Shown here: positions 1 to 7,722 of the stretch, in pieces
Position numbering within the stretch: the first letter of the stretch is position 1
How the letters are laid out: the number at the start of each line of letters is the position of its first letter
From: an uncultured Lachnospiraceae bacterium
Lineage (GTDB): Bacteria; Bacillota; Clostridia; Lachnospirales; Lachnospiraceae
NCBI GenBank assembly: GCA_910584845.1
Contig: CAJUDH010000029.1
Span: 1-28,582, forward strand
DNA: 28,582 bases
Direction: 5' to 3'
Notes under the pieces: generated by a model
Databases searched by the model: none
What the model was told of the DNA's origin: nothing
Seen by the model: only the letters and a program-made list of their open reading frames with translations
Translations under genes and position numbers: made by a program

Positions 1-1442
1 ACGATCCCGCAGAGTACAACTACTATTACATGCAGTCCAACGGTAAAGCCTACAAAGCCCCCGACAGCAGCAGTTCCACAAAGTTTAGAACCATTGACGG
101 CAAGAGGTATGCCTTTGACAACGAAGGTAAGATGCTGTATGGCTGGGTCGACGGAGATAGCGGGAGGCTGACCGGCGACGATGGATGGGCCAGTCCTACA
201 GACAGCGACGCAGAAACTGATAAAAAAGTATATTATCTTGGCAACTGGGACGATGGTTCCATGAAAACAGGCTGGCAGAAAATCACCGTTTACGATGAGA
301 AAGAAGAAGAGGATATGGACTATTGGTTCTGGTTCAAATCCAACGGTGTAAAATTTACGGCTAAAGAGGGAAGCGGAGTTAAGGCAGACAAGAGCATTAA
401 CAAAACCAAATATGGCTTTGACGAGCGTGGCGTTATGGTTTATCAGTGGACCAACGTTGCTACGGATTCCGATGCTGTTGCATCTGTTAGCTCATGGCAG
501 TATTTCAGCGATCCGGAGAGCGGCGCCCGCGTATCCAAAGGCTGGTTCCGGGTGGTTGCCCCGTTGGATGCCAACGACAATACCTTCCAGGATTATGGCG
601 GCACTTTTGCAGCAGGCGATGCTGACGACGAAAACGAAAGATGGTATTACGCCGATGACGGTGAGCTGTATGAAGGCGAAATCAAAAAGATCAAAGGTAA
701 ATATTATGCCTTCTATCCGGATGGGCATGACAAAGCCGGCGCGATGCTGAGCGGCCTGGTGCTTTTGGAAATGGATGGAAAGGCTATCACCAGCGTTATT
801 GATGACGGCGTGGATTCCGATGAATTAAACGACCTAATGGATGGCAAGTATAAGATTCCTGACGGCGTAGACAGCGACAACGTGTTCATGTACTATTTTG
901 GCGACGATGAGCTGTCTGACGGTGCAATGAAGACAGGAAGCACCACCATCAATATTGATGGCGATTCCTATCAGTTTATGTTCAGCAAGACCGGTGGAGC
1001 CGAAAGCAAGGGCAGGGGCATTAATGGTATCAACGACAAGAAGTATGTTTATAAATATGGCTTGAAGTTGAAAGCATCTACCGATGACAAATACCGTGTG
1101 GTATATGTGGATGACGAAACCGTCGAGACGGTTGACCGATCCGAACTGCGCAGCAAGGCTACTCTTGTTGGAACCAACAAAGGCGGTGATCCGGTGAAAT
1201 TTGTTGGTAAAGCCGGCGAAGGATGGAAGGCAGAATACAAACTGCTGAATACCTCTGGCGCAATCGTGCAGCGCAAAAGCGCTGCGAAAGACGGCGATGA
1301 TTGGTACTTCTATGTAAAGGAGAAGAATATTATTGCCTATGTCAACACCAAAGACCTGAAGAGCGAAGGCAATATGGACGTTAATTTCGATAAGTGGAAC
1401 AACTGGAAATTAAATGGGTCATTTGATCCTTTCACGAATTAA
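1..1442 (+). CDS. Cell-wall-binding repeat surface protein, 3' part (5' end outside window)
   Basis: The reading frame is open from base 3 to the TAA at 1440-1442 and has no credible start inside the window. The in-frame ATG at base 30 lies within repeat-type sequence, so the gene begins upstream. The protein carries successive aromatic/glycine repeats such as KRYAFDNEGKMLYGWV, YYLGNWDDGSMKTGW, KYGFDERGVMVYQW, WQYFSDPESGARVSKGWF and WYYADDGELYEGEI. These are typical of choline-binding-type cell-wall-binding repeats, which hold secreted proteins on envelope glycopolymers. The last roughly 130 residues lack clear repeats and look like a separate small domain. The whole visible part is acidic and hydrophilic, with no membrane segment and no LPXTG sorting motif, so attachment would be non-covalent. 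The enzymatic or adhesive domain, if any, lies outside the window. A hairpin follows the stop, so the gene probably ends its transcript. Confidence 0.85.
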   Translation, partial: DPAEYNYYYMQSNGKAYKAPDSSSSTKFRTIDGKRYAFDNEGKMLYGWVDGDSGRLTGDDGWASPTDSDAETDKKVYYLGNWDDGSMKTGWQKITVYDEKEEEDMDYWFWFKSNGVKFTAKEGSGVKADKSINKTKYGFDERGVMVYQWTNVATDSDAVASVSSWQYFSDPESGARVSKGWFRVVAPLDANDNTFQDYGGTFAAGDADDENERWYYADDGELYEGEIKKIKGKYYAFYPDGHDKAGAMLSGLVLLEMDGKAITSVIDDGVDSDELNDLMDGKYKIPDGVDSDNVFMYYFGDDELSDGAMKTGSTTINIDGDSYQFMFSKTGGAESKGRGINGINDKKYVYKYGLKLKASTDDKYRVVYVDDETVETVDRSELRSKATLVGTNKGGDPVKFVGKAGEGWKAEYKLLNTSGAIVQRKSAAKDGDDWYFYVKEKNIIAYVNTKDLKSEGNMDVNFDKWNNWKLNGSFDPFTN

Positions 1443-1505
1443 GAGTAATCCTGTAAAAAGATAAGGATAGTATGTCCTTAAACAAATCTTTCAAAGCAAT
1501 TTAGT

Positions 1506-1570
1506 GATACCCCCACTGCATCCAAGGATGTTTTAACGCAAGATGTAGTGGGGTATCTATTTCTATTTTT
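1506..1570 (+). terminator. Intrinsic terminator-like hairpin after the cell-wall-binding gene
   Basis: Bases 1506-1522 pair with 1542-1557 to give a stem of about 16 bp containing one G-U pair and one bulged C. The loop is 19 bases, and a T-rich stretch follows (tatttctattttta). It lies about 65 bases after the stop at 1442 and points along the + strand. This is a direct sequence observation; termination itself is inferred. Confidence 0.7.
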
Positions 1571-1984
1571 ATAAAAATATCCTTTCCCTTGATTCAATCC
1601 CTTTTCTTTTTAGCATTTTTCCCTGAATTTTTTTATGCACTATTACGGATAAATTTCAGAAATGCCAAACTTCAGACGGGAAACCTTTTATTGAAGCAAA
1701 GGTTTTCTATATACAGGAAAAAATGAATAGGCGGGAGGCAATGATTGATTTGCCTAAAAAGATAGTGAAAAACCGCTATGAATCTGATATAATAAATACA
1801 GGCATATCAAAGCCCATTCCGGCGCGGAAAGGGGAAAAATAAAACCGTCAAAAGACAGGATAATAAAAACCACATTTTGTATTTGGGGGAGAGCCAGAAA
1901 GAAGAGATATACTCACAAATATGCAATACTTTTAGTAAAGTAAATTGATCTATGCTGGAAAGTTAGTAGCCACGGACAAGCCCC
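1571..1984. other. About 400 bases with no gene; one candidate promoter
   Basis: I see no credible ORF in this stretch on either strand. On the + strand there is a possible sigma-A promoter: GTGAAA at 1765-1770, a 17-base spacer, then a perfect TATAAT at 1788-1793. It faces the decayed integrase, which starts about 190 bases downstream, and may be its old promoter. The -35 is weak, so this is tentative. The remainder looks like decayed or intergenic DNA. Confidence 0.35.
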
Positions 1985-2545
1985 TTGCCGGGAAGCGTGA
2001 CAAGGTTATCATACGGCTGGGATGGGGCTTGGATTGCCGAACTCTGCGGATTGCCGGAAAACGGCCATGACTTTAAAAATGGGGTAATCAATGTAGGCCA
2101 CCCACCATTACAGAGGGCAGAAATAGGCTACTATATAGAGGGACCCAAAACGCAAAGCGCTATCAAACAAATTCTAATGGCAAAAAGTGTATGAAGTGTG
2201 GAGCGCGTGCTGAAGAACTACAAGGGAGCAAAGCTGGCCGTTATTGTCGATTACAGCAATTTCTTTTTCTTCAACCGGGACGGTTGCCAAAAACGGCGAC
2301 TGACTATGATGGTATGTTTCGGGGGGGCGAAGAAGTACAATAAAACTATGAGGAAGCTTTACCTAAAGTAATAACATCCTACGCCATACGTTCTGCACCA
2401 ACTTAGCCAATGCGGGATGAGCCCGTAAGCATTACAGCTTATCATGGCATATTTCAACATTACTATGATGCTGGATCATTATGTACACGCAACTTTCGCT
2501 TCTGCAAAGGATGAAATGGAAGGGCTGATTGCTGCATATCCATAG
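1985..2545 (+). pseudogene. Decayed tyrosine recombinase (ICE/phage-type integrase), C-terminal half
   Basis: Conserved integrase motifs appear in order but in different frames. IAELCGLPENGHDF with GYYIEGPKTQSAIKQI falls at about 2025-2180. It resembles the RISELCGL...YYIETPKTKSGIRQI segment of clostridial Tn916-like integrases. A region reading FFNRDG, then PKTATDYDGMF, follows at about 2250-2320. The catalytic-box sequence RHTFCTNLANAG is at 2382-2417, where one base is missing. The frame then continues as MSP-stop-ALQLIMAYFNITMMLDHYVHA to a TAG at 2543-2545. The usual IMGHSNI motif is damaged, stop codons interrupt the frame and several frameshifts are needed. The N-terminal half and the start are not recognisable. 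The fragment is not functional, but it marks a past insertion next to the accessory operon at 2770-5260. Confidence 0.75.
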
Positions 2546-2769
2546 ACCGATTTGCTATTTTTTGCTACTGCTCAGAGGGAAAGCCTACAGGGTTATGAGG
2601 GGACATGTGAACTTCTCCCCATATCTGATATGCTGAAAAACCCGGGAATACAGGCCATTCCGACATATAAAGATTTCTAAAGAGATAATCTAAATTTACC
2701 AATAATTTTCTATATAAAATATTAGGAGCAAATAAAAAGTTTTCATTTAACTTATCAAAGGAGACGCCA

Positions 2770-3801
2770 ATGAAAAGTTTTGGTTTATGGTACAAAGCAA
2801 CAGAAGAAACCAATATAGAATCTACTTGTTTAGAATTGCATGTTAATCTTTGGAATATAAATAAAACCCCTGGCATCAATAAGGCGGATGCCATAACCCC
2901 TTTTATTGATTTTGGTTTTCGGATTAAAAATTTTAGAAACTTGGATGAGTTGAGATTTTTGATTCCGTTTACCTTTGAAGATATTGATTTAGAAGATTTG
3001 TTTGATAAAATGAAAGAACCCGACTCTGCCCGCTTGATTTTTAATGATAATAATTGTAATACCGCGTCTATTTCTAATACTTATTGCATTAAGGATTTAG
3101 GAGAAAATAGCGACCAACTATTATTAATGCAAATCAAGAAAGGGAAACAGTTTACAGATGATATACAATTAGAAGAAAAGTTTGAAGAGGAAGAGGGATT
3201 TAAAATATGTTCCGTTCGGTTTGACAAAATTAAAGCAAATTCTGATTTTGATGCATATAATAATGTATATTTTCGTTTTCGAATTAATGCTGCTGATTTG
3301 AAAAAAATATTATTTTGCAACCTGGAAAAGAAAAATTATTATTTAGAAAGTGGATTCGAAACTACCCAAATTATTGACCTTAAAATTAACAAAGAACGAA
3401 ATCTTCCACATGATATTTGTGACAGTTTAAAAGGAGAAAAATTTAATTTTATGCGCTTGCACAAAATCCATTTTTTTGTTATGGATTCTGCAAACAATAA
3501 TGTAACTACCCTAGGAAATGATTTTATAGAATGCCGTAAATTGGAAGAAAAAGAATGGATTTCCTATTTAGATCATAAGTATATAACAAAAGATGTATTA
3601 GTTTATCACTGGAAAGAAACAGAAAACAATAATGAATCTATAAAAGAATATAGTAAATTGGTAAAAATCACGATGGCAACTACCAGATGGGAGCTAATAA
3701 TCATATATTTAGGCATTGTAGTTTTGCTTAGCATTGTTGGCAATTGCCTCTTTACATGGCTGGCCCATTCTAACCTAGGGGATTTTTTAAGGCTTTATTA
3801 A
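2770..3801 (+). CDS. Unknown protein with one C-terminal membrane anchor
   Basis: The start is well supported: AAAGGAG at 2757-2763 lies six bases before the ATG. The 343-residue protein is mostly hydrophilic and rich in Asn, Lys, Glu and Phe, with beta-type patterning over residues 1-300. It ends in one strongly hydrophobic segment at about residues 306-328 and a short tail. There is no signal peptide, so the bulk is expected in the cytoplasm, tail-anchored to the membrane. I do not recognise the family. It is the first gene of a tight three-gene AT-rich operon with a GNAT acetyltransferase 22 bases downstream and an ASCH protein after that. The base composition is clearly lower in GC than the cell-wall protein upstream or the glycan locus downstream, which, with the integrase fragment just upstream, suggests horizontal acquisition. 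A role in defence or stress is possible but only by context. Confidence 0.75.
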   Translation: MKSFGLWYKATEETNIESTCLELHVNLWNINKTPGINKADAITPFIDFGFRIKNFRNLDELRFLIPFTFEDIDLEDLFDKMKEPDSARLIFNDNNCNTASISNTYCIKDLGENSDQLLLMQIKKGKQFTDDIQLEEKFEEEEGFKICSVRFDKIKANSDFDAYNNVYFRFRINAADLKKILFCNLEKKNYYLESGFETTQIIDLKINKERNLPHDICDSLKGEKFNFMRLHKIHFFVMDSANNNVTTLGNDFIECRKLEEKEWISYLDHKYITKDVLVYHWKETENNNESIKEYSKLVKITMATTRWELIIIYLGIVVLLSIVGNCLFTWLAHSNLGDFLRLY

Positions 3802-3823
3802 TAAATAGATAAGGGGAAATAGA

Positions 3824-4453
3824 ATGAAGAAAATGTCTAATTGTTTGCAATATGTTCATTTTTCAGACCTTTCTCCGTCAGAGCAAAACTTATATCGGAT
3901 AAAATTATATTCTTTTTTACGCCGATTAGTATTAGAATATCATAATTTTAATAAATGGTACCAAAAATTATTTACGGATGATGGTACGTTGAATGCTGAC
4001 CGGGAAATTATTTTATGCCAAATTAAAGATGAAATAGCCGGAATTATTATTTTAAAAAGGCAAACGGACGAACGGAAAATTTGTACTTTGCGGGTAGCTA
4101 AAAAGTTTCAAAATCAAGGAATTGCCTCCCGCTTAGTTGAGCTTGGATTTGAATGGTTAGAAGATGAAAAACCATTAATAACTGTACATAAAGCAAAGAT
4201 TCAACAATTTGAACCATTGTTCAAAAAATATGGTTTTCAAATCGAACAGCAAATGCGCAATTATTATCAGGTCTTTAGTACGGAACTGGTGTACAATGGC
4301 GCTTTGCCGGACAAGAAAATTTTCTTTAACCATATTGAGCTAAACGATATTCAGCGAATTACATATACTTTAATAAAAAATAATTGTTATAGCTTAAATC
4401 GGGTAGTTAATGAATGTATGATGCTTTGGTGGAATAAAGTGCGGAGTATATGA
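3824..4453 (+). CDS. GNAT-family N-acetyltransferase
   Basis: The 209-residue protein has the acetyl-CoA-binding motif A of the GNAT fold: LRVAKKFQNQGIASRL at about residues 89-104, with Q-x-x-G-I-A as the pyrophosphate-binding loop. A strand, IAGIIILKR, precedes it and the sequence FEPLFKKYGFQIE at residues 129-141 gives the usual GNAT C-terminal YGF element. The last 55 residues extend beyond the usual core. An AAGGGG-type ribosome binding site precedes the ATG; a second in-frame ATG at codon 4 is an alternative. It should transfer an acetyl group to an unknown amine. The next gene encodes an ASCH domain. Some ASCH proteins (E. coli YqfB) hydrolyse N4-acetylcytidine, so a modify/de-modify pair acting on RNA or nucleosides is one idea, but this is inference only. 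Confidence 0.8.
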   Translation: MKKMSNCLQYVHFSDLSPSEQNLYRIKLYSFLRRLVLEYHNFNKWYQKLFTDDGTLNADREIILCQIKDEIAGIIILKRQTDERKICTLRVAKKFQNQGIASRLVELGFEWLEDEKPLITVHKAKIQQFEPLFKKYGFQIEQQMRNYYQVFSTELVYNGALPDKKIFFNHIELNDIQRITYTLIKNNCYSLNRVVNECMMLWWNKVRSI

Positions 4454-4456
4454 CTT

Positions 4457-5260
4457 ATGGTGTTTGTTGCAGGGATAGATTCTTTAGAAAAAATAGAATT
4501 TTGCCAAAAGGCAAAAGCTTTATATGGGATTCAAAGTTTTAATTTTGACTATCAAGCAGGGGGATTATGCCATACTTCAGAGTTTTATAGAAATATGGTG
4601 GGAGGTTATCCGTTTTTTCTTAAAGGTAATTTCTGCTATCTTGGACAAAACCAAGAAATTATATCTGTTGATGGACCGTTAATTGTTGACTTAAAGCCAG
4701 AACGGATTATTATAATAAAAGATGCTTCTGATAACAATATTATGAAACAAAAATTATGGAAAAACATTCAAGATCAAGAAGTTAATTATGGGAAAATGGT
4801 TGGGAAAGCACTTGATATTGAAGTACATATCGTTAAGGGTTCATGGATCTATTCCAACGATGCAAGGAACCTTTTTACCCCGAAATCCCTATTATTGCCG
4901 ATCCATTCCGTTTATGCCGACAAAATATTTGCAGGAAGCAAAAAATATGAATATCGAAAAAGGCTGTGTAAGGGGTTTATTAAAAAAATCTATATTTACG
5001 AGACAGCACCCGTAAAAAAAATAACCGGTGAAGTAGATGTCTTACGGAAATTACGGGATAAAAAAGAAAGCCTTTGGGAGCTTACCCACCATGCGGGAGG
5101 GATTGGCTTGGAAGCCTATAACCAATATTTTAACCGTGGAATCCATGCATGTGCATATGAGCTTGGAAATGCAAGAAAATATAGGCAGCCGCGGCGGCTG
5201 GAAGAATTTGGGATCACTTATCCCCCACAAGGGGCCGTATATGTAAACCAGGAATTTTAA
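4457..5260 (+). CDS. ASCH-domain protein with decayed P-loop kinase-like N-terminus
   Basis: The 267-residue protein starts three bases after the GNAT stop. Residues 1-128 resemble small AAA/adenylate-kinase-like ATPases: a GxxGxGKT loop would be expected at residues 6-13 but reads GIDSLEKI. The Gly residues and the Thr are lost and only the Lys remains. Later segments (KGNFCYL at 56-62 and LKPERIIIIKD at 79-89) keep the pattern of that family. Residues 143-260 form an ASCH/PUA-like domain, with LLPIHSVYADKIFAGSKKYE at 146-165 and IYETAPVKKITGEVDV at 180-195. ASCH domains bind RNA or nucleosides, and some are amidohydrolases. The intact C-terminal domain with a disabled ATPase suggests a sensor or scaffold rather than a kinase. 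It is the last gene of the AT-rich operon. The ASCH call is firm; the degenerate P-loop call is from recall of related sequences. Confidence 0.75.
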   Translation: MVFVAGIDSLEKIEFCQKAKALYGIQSFNFDYQAGGLCHTSEFYRNMVGGYPFFLKGNFCYLGQNQEIISVDGPLIVDLKPERIIIIKDASDNNIMKQKLWKNIQDQEVNYGKMVGKALDIEVHIVKGSWIYSNDARNLFTPKSLLLPIHSVYADKIFAGSKKYEYRKRLCKGFIKKIYIYETAPVKKITGEVDVLRKLRDKKESLWELTHHAGGIGLEAYNQYFNRGIHACAYELGNARKYRQPRRLEEFGITYPPQGAVYVNQEF

Positions 5261-5278
5261 CTTTATTGTATATTGCCA

Positions 5279-5318
5279 GCAACCCTCTATGGCGGTTTTG
5301 AGGGCCATAGAGGATTGC
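5279..5318 (-). terminator. Hairpin between the convergent operons
   Basis: Bases 5279-5293 and 5304-5318 are inverted repeats with a 10-base loop. Fourteen of 15 positions pair; the fifteenth (5283 with 5314) is C-A on + strand RNA but G-U on - strand RNA. The full 15-bp stem therefore forms only in the transcript of the glycan operon, whose last stop is at 5358. No strong U-tract follows on either side, so it may be a weak or Rho-assisted terminator, or a 3'-end stabiliser. Confidence 0.5.
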
Positions 5319-5357
5319 CAAGAAAAAGAAGTTTGTTGCAGGATGGGCAATAATAAG

Positions 5358-5954
5358 TTAACCTATCATCCACTGGTTTACATTATAAATTTTCGAACAA
5401 ACAGCATCCATAATTATTTTCTCTTTTGCCAATTGCCCCTGATAAAAGGGGATTTTTTCCGGTTGGCCTTCCAATTCCGGTGATACCATACACAATTGAT
5501 AGCCCATTTTTTTTAGTTCCTGGAAACTATTTTGGTCAATTGGCAGGCGGGTAAAACAATCAACCCACACCCATTTCACTTTTCCGGCCATATTCCGTAT
5601 GGTGTCTAACCCTTCCCATTCTGAAAACCGTAGTGCGATATTGCTTTCGCCCATATGGGTAAGCGATTGAATCATAGGGAAGCTGGAATCAAGAAAAAAG
5701 TATTTTCGAATATCATATTGTTTTAGCAGCTCCAAAACTTTATATTCAATCCGCTCACTTTTTATATTGAGGATCATGGTGCCATGATGGTAATGTTTTA
5801 AATACTCTTCGAAGTCATCCCCTGCTTCAAACGGATTATGGGATATGTAGATTCGGCCATTCAAGCCATCCCGCAAATCCAATTCCACCCCATAACAGCC
5901 ATCCAGTGCATCCAGTTCTTTTATTGTATTAATCCTATGCGCAATAAATTCCAT
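5358..5954 (-). CDS. GDPD / PLC-like phosphodiesterase family protein
   Basis: The 198-residue protein has the core layout of glycerophosphodiester phosphodiesterases: FIAHRI at residues 3-8 (catalytic His/Arg), GVELDLRD at 22-29 (metal-binding Glu and Asp) and ISHNPF at 37-42. The family's HD pair here reads HN. It is shorter than typical GDPDs of about 240-300 residues and has no signal peptide, so it would act in the cytoplasm. Its ATG overlaps the stop of the preceding GT2 gene (TAATG), so translation is coupled. In this locus it could hydrolyse or transfer a phosphodiester-linked group, for example a glycerophosphate-type substituent, or recycle an intermediate. It is the last gene of the - strand operon; a hairpin follows about 40 bases after the stop. 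Confidence 0.65.
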   Translation of the reverse strand: MEFIAHRINTIKELDALDGCYGVELDLRDGLNGRIYISHNPFEAGDDFEEYLKHYHHGTMILNIKSERIEYKVLELLKQYDIRKYFFLDSSFPMIQSLTHMGESNIALRFSEWEGLDTIRNMAGKVKWVWVDCFTRLPIDQNSFQELKKMGYQLCMVSPELEGQPEKIPFYQGQLAKEKIIMDAVCSKIYNVNQWMIG

Positions 5955-6658
5955 TATCGAATCCCCGCCTTTTTCATTTTTTTGCTGAAAGAAACCGTCC
6001 GTTTAATAAATTTCCACTTAGCTGCAACCCCTGTATTCCAATGGGAAGTCCCATGAATCCTCGGCGGAAAAGAGACGGAAAACCGTATGACCTTAAGTTT
6101 CCATAACCGGGCCATATATAAAGCATAAAGGTCTAAGGCAAAATCATATGGCGGATTTTTCCATTTATTAAAAAATGCCCTTGAAAAAATGTTAGGCTGT
6201 GCGTTTACATCATAAAGCCTTTTCTTTAAATATAGAGTTTCAAATATCCCCATCCCCATTGTAAAAAATTGGTCTATAAGGCCCCTCCCTTTCCGGTTCC
6301 CTTTTATATAAAGTTTCCGGTTCCAATTGTTGCTATGTAACAGATGGTATGCTTTGACCACGTCTGCGGGATCTGTCTGCATATCCGCATGGGTCCAACC
6401 GATGAATGTCCCCTTGGCCTGTTGCAGGCCTTGGAGAATACCATATCCATAGCCCTGGTTTACCGGTACCCGGACTGCCCTGGCAAAAGGGTAGGCCGGC
6501 AGAAGTTTAACCAGCAATCCTGGTGTGCCATCTGTAGAACCGTTGTCAACCAGTACCACTTCCATGTCTTCCCCTTTTATGGCCTTTTGAAATTTTTCCA
6601 ATATAAGAGGAATATTTTCCTCTTCATTATAACAAGGAATAATAATTGATAAATGCAT
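5954..6658 (-). CDS. GtrB / DPM1-like family 2 glycosyltransferase
   Basis: The 234-residue protein begins with the GT2 signature LSIIIPCYNEEENIP, followed by VVLVDNGSTDGT at about residues 35-46 and the metal-binding segment THADMQTDP near residue 90. The family transfers a sugar from a nucleotide donor to a polyprenyl phosphate on the inner face of the membrane. There is no strong C-terminal membrane anchor, unlike full-length GtrB, so it is closer to the single-domain DPM1 form. AGAGGGGA lies just upstream of the start. It follows a gtrA-like gene by four bases and precedes a GDPD-like gene with a one-base overlap. With GtrA and the GT-C transferases upstream it completes a three-component extracytoplasmic glycosylation set. 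The sugar is unknown. Confidence 0.8.
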   Translation of the reverse strand: MHLSIIIPCYNEEENIPLILEKFQKAIKGEDMEVVLVDNGSTDGTPGLLVKLLPAYPFARAVRVPVNQGYGYGILQGLQQAKGTFIGWTHADMQTDPADVVKAYHLLHSNNWNRKLYIKGNRKGRGLIDQFFTMGMGIFETLYLKKRLYDVNAQPNIFSRAFFNKWKNPPYDFALDLYALYMARLWKLKVIRFSVSFPPRIHGTSHWNTGVAAKWKFIKRTVSFSKKMKKAGIR

Positions 6659-6662
6659 ATGG

Positions 6663-7055
6663 CTATCCCCTCTTTTTCACAAAAACAAAATATTTTTGCC
6701 CTAAAAAATTTAAAATCGTGCTAATGCCTGTGGCACAGAAAAAGCCTGCTATGGTTATGGGAAACGCAGCTAAAACTAGTTTATTTGTTATAGAATTTAC
6801 CATTGCCGTACAAGAATACAGAACCACATACCGGACAATTTCCCCTTTGGAAAATTTTTTGCATTCAAATGTCCAAAGCTTATTGATCAGGAACCCTACC
6901 AATGAGCCACAGATAAAAGAAACGGCCTTTGCCGCGTCTAGGTGTAAGCCTAAAATCTGAAGTATTTGATAAGCAATAAAATCTACAGCGACTGCGCTTC
7001 CGCCGCCAAAAAGGAAACGCACCAGTTCTTTTTTTCTTATTTTATCTACAGCCAT
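6663..7055 (-). CDS. GtrA-like membrane protein (polyprenyl-phosphate-sugar flippase)
   Basis: The 130-residue protein is built of four hydrophobic segments separated by short charged loops. It opens with the GtrA-family pattern ELVRFLFGGGSAVAVDFIAY and has an internal NKLWTFECKKFSKGEIVRYV loop, which is characteristic of PF04138. The length is normal for the family. GtrA-like proteins are thought to flip undecaprenyl-phosphate-linked sugars so that an outer-face GT-C enzyme can use them. The start overlaps the last 14 bases of the HAD gene, so translation is probably coupled. Its immediate downstream neighbour is the GtrB-like GT2, the usual partner. Confidence 0.85.
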   Translation of the reverse strand: MAVDKIRKKELVRFLFGGGSAVAVDFIAYQILQILGLHLDAAKAVSFICGSLVGFLINKLWTFECKKFSKGEIVRYVVLYSCTAMVNSITNKLVLAAFPITIAGFFCATGISTILNFLGQKYFVFVKKRG

Positions 7056-7722
7056 TGAGGTACCCCTTTACTTCCTTTAACGAGGGGCAGGTTTGATAAG
7101 GCCCACTTTTTTCTGCATGAAGCCATATGGCTTTCATTCCCGCCCTTTCAGGCCCCACCACATCTTTTTCCAAATCATCCCCAATAAAAATGGCTTCTTT
7201 AGGGGTGGCTTTTAATTTTTTTAATATAGCCTGGTACATAATTTCAGCCGGTTTTTCTGCCCCCACTTCCTCACTGCTGACAAAAGCATTTATCTCATTG
7301 GCGATCCCCAATTTTCGGATTTTCCTATGTTGGATATGGGAAGTTAAATCCGTACAAACCCCTACTTTCATGTGGTTGGTTTTGCAATGCCGCAAAAGTT
7401 CTTCTGCCCCGTCGCGAAGGCATATATTCCCTAAGAAATGCCCCCAATAGCATTCATACATATCCAGGGCCAATCCCAAAGGCGGCGCTTGCAAATATTC
7501 TAATGTTTTCTGGCAATAGAGCAGGCGGTTATGGCTTGCAGCGGTATCCCCCAACCGGATTTTGGTTTCTTTTCTCGCCCAGTTAAATGCTTCATAAAAC
7601 AGGTTTTTGGGAATACCCAGGCGTTCCTGCATAAACAAGGACAAGGCGTTTATCGAAGATTGATTTAATGATTGATAATCATATAAAGTGTCGTCAAGGT
7701 CAAAAATAACTGCTTTTAACAT
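7042..7722 (-). CDS. HAD-superfamily phosphatase
   Basis: All four HAD motifs are present in the 226-residue protein: VIFDLDDTLYD at residues 5-15 (nucleophile Asp and acid Asp), VGVCTDLTS near residue 118, EVGAEKPAE near 150 (Lys), and FIGDDLEKDVVG near 178 (acidic metal ligands). The helical cap between motifs I and II is that of subclass I (YjjG/phosphoglycolate-phosphatase-like) enzymes. It would remove a phosphate from a small sugar or polyol phosphate, consistent with the aldolase, kinase and nucleotidyltransferase genes upstream. Its ATG overlaps the end of the GT-C/kinase gene by seven bases. A G10 run ends ten bases before the ATG. The run is the only G-rich stretch available as a ribosome binding site, and with 11 G residues the two genes would be fused. 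Confidence 0.85.
   Translation of the reverse strand: MLKAVIFDLDDTLYDYQSLNQSSINALSLFMQERLGIPKNLFYEAFNWARKETKIRLGDTAASHNRLLYCQKTLEYLQAPPLGLALDMYECYWGHFLGNICLRDGAEELLRHCKTNHMKVGVCTDLTSHIQHRKIRKLGIANEINAFVSSEEVGAEKPAEIMYQAILKKLKATPKEAIFIGDDLEKDVVGPERAGMKAIWLHAEKSGPYQTCPSLKEVKGYLNGCR

Noticed and set aside
2321..2327. G7 run inside the integrase fragment as a phase-variation tract
   Set aside because: The gene is broken in many places, so a single slip could not restore it; the run is probably part of the decay.
2565..2894. A 109-codon - strand ORF across the start of the operon at 2770
   Set aside because: It overlaps a well-supported gene, has no ribosome binding site and no recognisable motif.
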